Source of the DNA: Lachnospiraceae bacterium
GTDB lineage: Bacteria; Bacillota; Clostridia; Lachnospirales; Lachnospiraceae
DNA: 48,754 nt
Direction of reading: 5' to 3'
NCBI GenBank assembly: GCA_017513625.1
Contig: JAFXEW010000109.1
Location: 1 to 48,754, forward strand
In this document: one piece after another, positions 43,727 to 48,754 of the stretch
How positions within the stretch are numbered: the stretch's first letter is position 1
How the letters are laid out: each line of letters begins with the position of its first letter
Made by a program: the position numbers and the translations under genes
Notes under the pieces: model-generated
Seen by the model: only the letters and a program-made list of their open reading frames with translations
What the model was told of the DNA's origin: nothing
Database searches by the model: none

Positions 43727-44272
43727 CTATTCTTCCATCTGTCTGCCCAGGAAAACCGCTGCGGCCTGTACCAGCTTTAAATCAGTTTCACTCAGCTTTT
43801 TACGAGTGTCACTTTCCAGCAAAATAACAGAACCGATTACATCGCCCTGACATATGATAGGGGCGATTATTTCATGCACATAATCCAGTGTCATATCACT
43901 GCAGATATAGGTAAAGCTTCTTTCACCCCTGGCAGCAATAAATACCTCTCTCTGCTCTATTTTTTCCTCCAGCCCCGCACTGATCTCCTGATTTAAGAGA
44001 ATTTTACACCCGCCTGCAGCCGCAATGAACTGCTCCCTGTCCGTAATCAGTACCATATGTCCGGAAACCTGGGCCATGCTCTCCGCATACTGCTGGGCAA
44101 ATGCAGTCATCTCACCAATGGGTGAATATTTCTTTAAAATCACCTGGCCTTCTTTATCGGTAAATATTTCCATAGGATCACTTTCCCTGATGTGCATGGT
44201 TCTGCGAATCTCCTTGGGAATCACAATTCTGCCCAAATCATCTATACGACGTACTATACCTGTTGCTCTCAT
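43727..44272 (-). CDS. spoVT: Stage V sporulation protein T, AbrB/SpoVT-family regulator
   Basis: A 181-aa transcription factor. The N-terminal AbrB swapped-hairpin DNA-binding domain (GIVRRIDDLGRIVIPKEIRR, about 4-23, extending to 50) is followed by a GAF-like C-terminal domain (about 55-178; VLITDREQFIAAAGG, CQGDVIGSVILLESD). SpoVT modulates sigma-G genes in the forespore. The frame opens at 44290, but the ATG at 44272 is downstream of GGAGG and matches the family start and its 178-aa length. The gene carries its own sigma-G-like promoter. Confidence 0.9.
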   Translation of the reverse strand: MRATGIVRRIDDLGRIVIPKEIRRTMHIRESDPMEIFTDKEGQVILKKYSPIGEMTAFAQQYAESMAQVSGHMVLITDREQFIAAAGGCKILLNQEISAGLEEKIEQREVFIAARGERSFTYICSDMTLDYVHEIIAPIICQGDVIGSVILLESDTRKKLSETDLKLVQAAAVFLGRQMEE

Positions 44273-44312
44273 ATAACAAAAAACCTCCATTTACATTTTC
44301 TAGTTTTGAACC

Positions 44313-44341
44313 TAGTATCTGTAAATAAAGGAATTTTATGC
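44313..44341 (-). promoter_or_regulatory. Candidate sigma-G/sigma-F promoter of spoVT
   Basis: Minus strand GCATA, 17-base spacer, GATACTA (one mismatch to CATACTA). The adjacent palindrome CTAGTTTTGAACCTAG (44300-44315) overlaps the -10 and could be an operator. Confidence 0.5.
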
Positions 44342-44361
44342 CTTGAAAAATGACTTTCCTG

Positions 44362-44862
44362 TTATAATTTGCTTTTCATCGGAATCTTCATCAGCAAAAC
44401 ACCCATACTCAATCCCACAACACTCTGTACAGCGTTGGCAAAGATATTCATAAGTGCAGGTACAAATCCGTATAAAAGACCTTCAAACACGAAATATCCG
44501 CCTATCATTGTGAGTTCCGCTAATATACCGCTGATAATCCTTGAAGGCAGACCGGCCACCTTCCTGTGAAACAGCTTATAACCATAAGTTGCAATAAGTG
44601 CCATCAGACCTTTAATTACAAAGGTCGCCGGTGCATAGAGCACATAACCCGAAAATATATCAGCCAGTGCAGAACCGAGACCTGCGGCAAGGAAGCCGTA
44701 TGCAGGCGAAAGCATCCAGCCTGCCACTAATACGATACCATCCCCAAGATTCAGATATCCTTTAAGCGGGGACGGAATTTTAATTATCATGGTTGCCACA
44801 CAGATAAGCGCCGCCATAAGGGCCGCCGTAACGATTTTCTTTGTTTTCGAGTTCATCCTCAT
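44362..44862 (-). CDS. ECF transporter S component, possibly for vitamin B6
   Basis: A 166-aa integral membrane substrate-binding (S) subunit of an energy-coupling-factor importer, with five or six hydrophobic helices. The ECF-S pattern is clear: TAALMAALICVATMIIKIP, then YLNLGDGIVLVAGWMLSPAY and LGSALADIFSGYVLYAPATF. It would dock on a shared EcfA/A'/T module encoded elsewhere. AAAGGAG lies five bases before the ATG. The divergent neighbour is a MocR-type regulator, the class that includes PdxR, and PdxR-linked S components carry pyridoxine; vitamin B6 is therefore a context-based guess. Riboflavin or a thiamine precursor remain alternatives. Confidence 0.82.
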   Translation of the reverse strand: MRMNSKTKKIVTAALMAALICVATMIIKIPSPLKGYLNLGDGIVLVAGWMLSPAYGFLAAGLGSALADIFSGYVLYAPATFVIKGLMALIATYGYKLFHRKVAGLPSRIISGILAELTMIGGYFVFEGLLYGFVPALMNIFANAVQSVVGLSMGVLLMKIPMKSKL

Positions 44863-44949
44863 CTTACTCCTTTACTTCTTATGAAAAGTATTGTATGGTA
44901 AATCTGAACATATAACAATTACCAAATAAGGAGTATTTTATATAACCAG

Positions 44950-46038
44950 ATGAAATATATCATAGATAAAGAAAACCGCCCGGTATATCTGCAACTTTAT
45001 AAGCAGATACGTAATGACATTATCGCCGAAAACTACCCCTATAATACAAAGCTCCCTTCCAAACGCAGTCTCTCCGAAGAAACAGGTGTCAGTATCATCA
45101 CTGTAGAACATGCATATGCCCTGCTTTGCGAGGAAGGTTACTTAGAATCCAGGGAACGAAGCGGCTATGTGGTTATTTTTCGAAAAACGGACGGTTTTGC
45201 AGCTTCAGAAGAGCTCCCCACCGCACATACATCCCATAATGCCTCGCATACCTATCCGGAGTTCCCGCTATCCCTGCTCAGTAAGACTATGCGCAAAGTA
45301 TTAACCGAACGCAGCGACCTGCTGCTTGAAAAATCTCCCAACTGCGGATGTATGGAATTACGTGAAGCCATCCGTCACTATCTGGCCAGGAACCGGAACA
45401 TACAAGTCGCTATGGACCAGATTGTAATCGGTTCGGGCTCGGAATATCTCTACGGACTTATTGTGGAACTGCTTGGAAGACATCACACTTATGCCATAGA
45501 GGCCCCATCCTACAAAAAGATTGAACAGGTTTACAAAGTGGCTGAAATCAACTACGACCAACTTCCGTTGACACAATCCGGTATTGACAGTAAGGCACTC
45601 GCCCACACAAAGGCTGACGTACTGCATACAACACCTTACCGAAGCTATCCCAGCGGTGTTACTGCAACTGCATCCAAGCGCCACGAATATATTCGATGGG
45701 CAGCGCGTAATGGCCGCTATATCATCGAAGATGATTTTGAATCAGAGTTTTCGGTTTCCAACAAACCCACCGAAACGCTTTTTGCACTCTCCGGTCGTGA
45801 TAATGTCATCTACCTGAACACCTTCTCTAAAACCATCTCTCCCTCTCTGCGTATCGGATACATGGTGCTCCCCGGGCACCTGGTGGCTGAATTTCATAAA
45901 AAGCTTGGTTTCTACTCGTGTACGGTACCTACTTTCATGCAGTACGTTCTTACTGAGCTCATCAATAGCGGAAATTTTGAAAGACATATCAATCGGGTGA
46001 GAAGGAATAAACGTAAGGAACTTCTAGGGCAGAAATAA
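44950..46038 (+). CDS. MocR/PdxR-type GntR-aminotransferase regulator, C-terminally truncated
   Basis: Residues 1-75 are a GntR winged helix-turn-helix (YKQIRNDIIAENYPYNTKLP, SIITVEHAYALLCEEGYLES). Residues 100-362 are a fold-type I aminotransferase-like domain with the DDFESEF aspartate (near 261) and the PLP lysine in NTFSKTISPS (Lys294). Full-length MocR proteins are about 450-500 aa. This one stops at 362, in the helix after HINRVRRNKRKELL, and its last codons lie inside a perfect hairpin. The missing piece is not found downstream in any frame, so it looks like a 3' deletion. AAGGAG is 16 bases from the ATG, unusually far. It is divergent from an ECF S component, its likely target. It may be non-functional. 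Confidence 0.8.
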   Translation: MKYIIDKENRPVYLQLYKQIRNDIIAENYPYNTKLPSKRSLSEETGVSIITVEHAYALLCEEGYLESRERSGYVVIFRKTDGFAASEELPTAHTSHNASHTYPEFPLSLLSKTMRKVLTERSDLLLEKSPNCGCMELREAIRHYLARNRNIQVAMDQIVIGSGSEYLYGLIVELLGRHHTYAIEAPSYKKIEQVYKVAEINYDQLPLTQSGIDSKALAHTKADVLHTTPYRSYPSGVTATASKRHEYIRWAARNGRYIIEDDFESEFSVSNKPTETLFALSGRDNVIYLNTFSKTISPSLRIGYMVLPGHLVAEFHKKLGFYSCTVPTFMQYVLTELINSGNFERHINRVRRNKRKELLGQK

Positions 46039-46081
46039 GTAAAAGCGTCGCAACTTAGCGACGCTTTTACTTATTTCTGCC
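46028..46081. terminator. Perfect 24-bp-arm hairpin at the truncated MocR end
   Basis: Arms 46028-46051 and 46058-46081 are exact reverse complements around the loop AACTTA. The core AAAAGCGTCGC / GCGACGCTTTT is a bidirectional-terminator type; the outer 13 bp extend it. The left arm supplies the last codons and stop of the MocR gene. Confidence 0.85.
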
Positions 46082-46107
46082 TGAAATTCACAACGGCTTT
46101 CCTTTAC

Positions 46108-46293
46108 TTATTCCGCTACATCACTTACATCTTTAGCATAATACGCTGCCAGCTGTTCCTCTAACCGGTTTTCTTCCTGCTTCGCTTTGTGATTCTTATA
46201 CAGATACAAGGCAATGACACCGATGAATACCAGCAGTGCGGGGATATCCCACCAGGTGAACTTCATAACTGTATGTTCAATAATGTATTGCAT
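46108..46293 (-). CDS. Tiny bitopic membrane protein (61 aa)
   Basis: Not recognised. A short N-terminal stretch is followed by one membrane helix (about 13-32, WWDIPALLVFIGVIALYLY), a basic patch (KNHKAKQ) and a Glu/Leu-rich helix (EENRLEEQLAAYY). GGAGCGGAGG lies just before the ATG. It is the last of three same-strand genes that start with the large surface protein, 17 bases after the 64-aa gene. Its TM-basic-helix layout repeats that of the surface protein C-terminus and the 64-aa protein. Confidence 0.75.
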   Translation of the reverse strand: MQYIIEHTVMKFTWWDIPALLVFIGVIALYLYKNHKAKQEENRLEEQLAAYYAKDVSDVAE

Positions 46294-46310
46294 ATTCCTC
46301 CGCTCCTTTC

Positions 46311-46505
46311 CTAGTTATTCATCTCCGGATTTGTCTGCTGAATCATATCAGCCAGTTTTTTCTCATATGCTTCTTCACGCTTTTTGGTATTGCGTCTGTG
46401 TACACACCCTATGATTACCATCAACACTGCAAGAATCAGTGCAGGCAGGGTCCAGAAGCACATGTTCCATGTTTCATGTAAAAAATTATATAAGTCTAAC
46501 CACAT
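46311..46505 (-). CDS. Tiny bitopic membrane protein (64 aa)
   Basis: Not recognised. An N-terminal aromatic segment (MWLDLYNFLHETWNMCFW) leads into a membrane helix (about 17-37, TLPALILAVLMVIIGCV), then a basic patch (HRRNTKKR) and a charged helix (EEAYEKKLADMIQQ). An AGGGGG ribosome site lies in the end of the surface-protein gene, and the ATG is six bases past that gene's stop, so translation is probably coupled. Same layout as the 61-aa protein next to it. Confidence 0.78.
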   Translation of the reverse strand: MWLDLYNFLHETWNMCFWTLPALILAVLMVIIGCVHRRNTKKREEAYEKKLADMIQQTNPEMNN

Positions 46506-46511
46506 GCCTAT

Positions 46512-48754
46512 TTACCCCCTGTTCTTCCACTGGATTTCTTCCAGTTTCGCTTTTAATTCATAAATTTCTTCCTGATGCTTTTTCATCTTTCTGGTGTATG
46601 ACATTAAGATAATACATGCTGCCAGCATTAAAAGGAAGCTGGTGATGTTGCAGGCATGGTCGCCGTGGATATTTGCCAGAGGCACTTCATTGTCCTCGAT
46701 AGGCACCAGATGTGCCTTGCCCTCATCATCTATAATCACCACTGCGTCTGTTATCTCTTCCGGCTCCTCCGGTGTAGGATCTACGGGTGTAGGGTCTACG
46801 GGTGTGGGATCCACGGGTGTAGGATCCACGGGTGTGGGATCCACAGGCGTAGGGTCCACGGGTGTAGGGTCTACGGGCGTAGGATCCACGGGTGTAGGAT
46901 CCACGGGTGTAGGATCTACGGGTGTGGGATCTATGGGTGTAGGATCCACAGGTGTGGGATCTACGGGTGTAGGATCCACAGGTGTAGGATCTACAGGTGC
47001 AGGGGGATTCGCCGTATATGTTACGGTAAATTCCAGATTCTGGGCCGGCATTCCGTTTTCATCACTGCTTATGGAGCTATAATTCGGTGTATATCCCGAA
47101 ATCACGGGAGATGCCACATTGAAGGCTTCTCCTACGGCGATTGCTGCACTATAGTCCTCAGCCATGGTTTTACCTGTTGTATCCACATAATGAATGGTCA
47201 GCAGGTAGGTAGGAATGGGGCGTACTTCCAAAGTACCGTATGTTACGGTAAACTCATAATTATCAGCCTTAGTGCCCTCTGACAGTGTGTAGGTAAAGGT
47301 ATTATCACTCTCACCTACCTCCCTTTGGGAACCTGTCACATCATAGCTTGCTCCTTCACCTTCGGCAAAACCATCTCCGCTGATAGCCACCACACTTTGT
47401 GTAAGTGCTTCACCGTTATAGGTCTTCACAGCAGATGCGGAAGCCAGGATTACGTTTCTCTTTGTAATCTCCAGTTTACCCTCTTCAATTACAAATCTGA
47501 CATCAAAATTAGGATTGGTATTAACAAAGTCTGATGCCTGCAATTCCATTTCATAGATGCCTGCATCCTTGCCGCTCACCTGTGCGTTTCCTTCAAATCG
47601 GAAGTCTTCTGCAGTATACAGCGGATTACTGATATCGGTAATCTCATATCCCTGCAAAGTCTTTTCTGTACCATCATATAAATAGCTACCGCTGTTTTCC
47701 GTAATGGTTACCACTACTTCCTCTGCCTTGGTAACAGTCAGCAGACCATCTGTTACGGTTACTTCGTAATTATCGGTTACATCTCTTTCTCCGTCCACGA
47801 TCCTGAGGTCTGTTATCACATTTGCAGATGTACCTGCGTCCGTACGGCTGCCCTCAGTCATTGCACGGAGCTGATGACCCTGTACCAGAGCTGCCTCATC
47901 ATAAATCACTGTTTCGCAGGTAAGGGGCTGACCGTCGTAATCCTTTGCAGAAGAACCCGCAGTCACGGACAATGCTCTTTTTGTAATCTGCAACTCACCA
48001 TCCGCAACAGTAAAGGTTACATTCTTAAAGTTAGGATTTACATTGGTAAAATCTTCCTCTGTAAGACCCATTGCATAAATACCTGCATTTGTAGCGCTTA
48101 CAAATGAATCTCCTGCAAATACAAAATCATTTGCCATATATAAAGGATTGCTGATAGTTACATTGTAGCCTTCTGCCACATGCTCTAAGCCATCGTACAC
48201 AGCTACTTCCTTTGTTCCCAGAATGGTGACTTCCACATTTTCCACCGGTGCAATGGTCAGACTTCCGTCTACGATTATGAAAGTTACCTTTGTAAAATTG
48301 GAATTGGTATTTACAAAATTCTCAGGCTGCAGTTCCATCTCATAACTGCCTGCAGCGGTTCCCTTCACTTCTGCATTGCCGCTGAAGATGAAGTCCTCCA
48401 CGGTATATAATTCATTTGTAACAGATATCTCATAACCGGTTACGGACTTTTCGTTGCCATCATATACATAGCTGCCGCTGTGCTCCGTAATGGTTACAAC
48501 CACTTCATCCGCCGCGCCTACAGTCAAAGTACCGTTTACAGTGGTGATGTCATAGTTCTCTGCCTTGGTATTCTCATTCAATGTATAAGTAAAAGTATTC
48601 TCACTGCTTCCTGCCAGAGTCTGACTGCCGGTTACGGTATATGCCGCTCCTTCGCCCTCTGCAAAATCTTCGCCGCCCACGGTTACTTCTTCTGCGGTCA
48701 GGGCACTTCCGTCATAGCTCTTACTTGCGGACGCACTGGTCAGGGTCACTGCAC
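46512..48754 (-). CDS. Large repeat surface protein (MBG-like and MucBP-like modules), N-terminus outside window
   Basis: Partial; the frame is open through the right edge, and the first visible GTG (48749) is not a real start. The visible 745 residues hold about six beta modules of 75-90 aa in two alternating types. One carries KSYDGSALT..GFAEGEGA..NTFTYTL. The other carries SGSYVYDGNEKSVTGYEI..AGSYEMEL..NFVNTN, typical of MBG-type adhesin repeats. A MucBP-like module (YLLTIHYVDTTGKTMAEDYS) follows, then 15 VDPTP pentapeptides and a C-terminal membrane helix (about 705-722, CNITSFLLMLAACIILMSY) with a basic, then charged helical tail. No LPXTG motif is present, so it is held by the helix rather than a sortase. 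Two tiny membrane proteins follow directly. Confidence 0.88.
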   Translation of the reverse strand, partial: AVTLTSASASKSYDGSALTAEEVTVGGEDFAEGEGAAYTVTGSQTLAGSSENTFTYTLNENTKAENYDITTVNGTLTVGAADEVVVTITEHSGSYVYDGNEKSVTGYEISVTNELYTVEDFIFSGNAEVKGTAAGSYEMELQPENFVNTNSNFTKVTFIIVDGSLTIAPVENVEVTILGTKEVAVYDGLEHVAEGYNVTISNPLYMANDFVFAGDSFVSATNAGIYAMGLTEEDFTNVNPNFKNVTFTVADGELQITKRALSVTAGSSAKDYDGQPLTCETVIYDEAALVQGHQLRAMTEGSRTDAGTSANVITDLRIVDGERDVTDNYEVTVTDGLLTVTKAEEVVVTITENSGSYLYDGTEKTLQGYEITDISNPLYTAEDFRFEGNAQVSGKDAGIYEMELQASDFVNTNPNFDVRFVIEEGKLEITKRNVILASASAVKTYNGEALTQSVVAISGDGFAEGEGASYDVTGSQREVGESDNTFTYTLSEGTKADNYEFTVTYGTLEVRPIPTYLLTIHYVDTTGKTMAEDYSAAIAVGEAFNVASPVISGYTPNYSSISSDENGMPAQNLEFTVTYTANPPAPVDPTPVDPTPVDPTPVDPTPIDPTPVDPTPVDPTPVDPTPVDPTPVDPTPVDPTPVDPTPVDPTPVDPTPVDPTPEEPEEITDAVVIIDDEGKAHLVPIEDNEVPLANIHGDHACNITSFLLMLAACIILMSYTRKMKKHQEEIYELKAKLEEIQWKNRG
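46771..46995 (-). repeat. 15-copy tandem 15-bp repeat encoding VDPTP
   Basis: Fifteen contiguous 15-base units inside the surface protein gene; 14 encode VDPTP and one (46921-46935) IDPTP. Units vary at third positions (GAT/GAC, CCT/CCC, ACA/ACG-type changes), so the array is not freshly amplified. It forms a stiff Pro/Asp stalk between the MucBP-like domain and the membrane helix. Confidence 0.95.

Noticed and set aside
46038-46110. Frameshift explanation for the short MocR protein
   Set aside because: No frame after the hairpin encodes the missing aminotransferase C-terminus, so a deletion fits better.
46512-46720. Sortase (LPXTG) anchoring of the surface protein
   Set aside because: No LPXTG-like motif precedes the membrane helix, and the tail is longer than a sorting signal.
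46771-46995. Short tandem repeats considered as a CRISPR array
   Set aside because: The repeats are contiguous 15-base in-frame units without spacers, inside a coding region.
46594-47082. Plus-strand open frame rich in Val-Gly-Ser-Thr-Gly repeats
   Set aside because: It is the antisense reading of the VDPTP repeat array and has no ribosome site.
1-48754. tRNA or rRNA genes, transposases, prophage genes, CRISPR arrays
   Set aside because: None could be recognised on either strand.

Overview
The window looks like a chromosomal segment of a motile, spore-forming anaerobic clostridium, most likely a member of the Lachnospiraceae; this is inferred, since no rRNA is present. Supporting signs are a flagellin with a textbook sigma-28 promoter, a chemotaxis receptor, sporulation-type genes (SpoVT, a SipL-like DUF3794/LysM protein, a SpoIIQ-like LytM protein), an isoleucine T-box leader on ileS, class 1B PyrD/PyrK, ECF vitamin uptake, strong GGAGG ribosome binding sites and U-tailed intrinsic terminators. 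No tRNA, rRNA, CRISPR array, transposase or phage gene was seen.

Layout. 1-6.4 kb: an adenylate-forming ligase/acyl carrier/acyltransferase fusion with a HAD phosphatase, an XRE regulator and a methyl-accepting chemotaxis protein. 6.4-14 kb: flagellin, a secreted NlpC/P60 hydrolase, asnS, a trigger-factor-like lipoprotein and cardiolipin synthase. 14-19.8 kb: small membrane or hypothetical proteins, DUF1934, a GntR regulator, ispE, an unknown protein behind a structured leader, and the SipL-like gene. 19.9-23.4 kb: pyrC-pyrK-pyrD and a PrcB-like lipoprotein. 23.5-29.2 kb: plsC, then a cell-envelope cluster (SpoIIQ-like, a degenerate GH9-like lipoprotein, ddl, murF). 29.3-40.9 kb: an EF-hand protein, a 320-bp foldback, an SseB-like protein, an aconitase-family hydratase, a PEBP lipoprotein, glgP and T-box-ileS. 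40.9-48.75 kb: a B12/radical SAM protein, a diguanylate cyclase, a 109-bp palindrome, spoVT, an ECF S component with a divergent truncated MocR regulator, a perfect 24-bp-arm hairpin, two tiny membrane proteins and the C-terminal part of a large repeat surface protein that runs off the right edge.

Most of the window is core metabolism. The parts most worth a second look are: (i) the surface protein followed at once by two small bitopic proteins that share its membrane-segment, basic patch, acidic/basic helix layout; (ii) a sigma-E-like promoter placed inside a terminator palindrome whose 3' arm carries the SipL-like gene's Shine-Dalgarno; (iii) three unexplained inverted-repeat structures (30455-30774, 43609-43717, 46028-46081); and (iv) structured leaders ahead of the 17505 gene and the diguanylate cyclase. 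All promoter and fold calls were made by eye.
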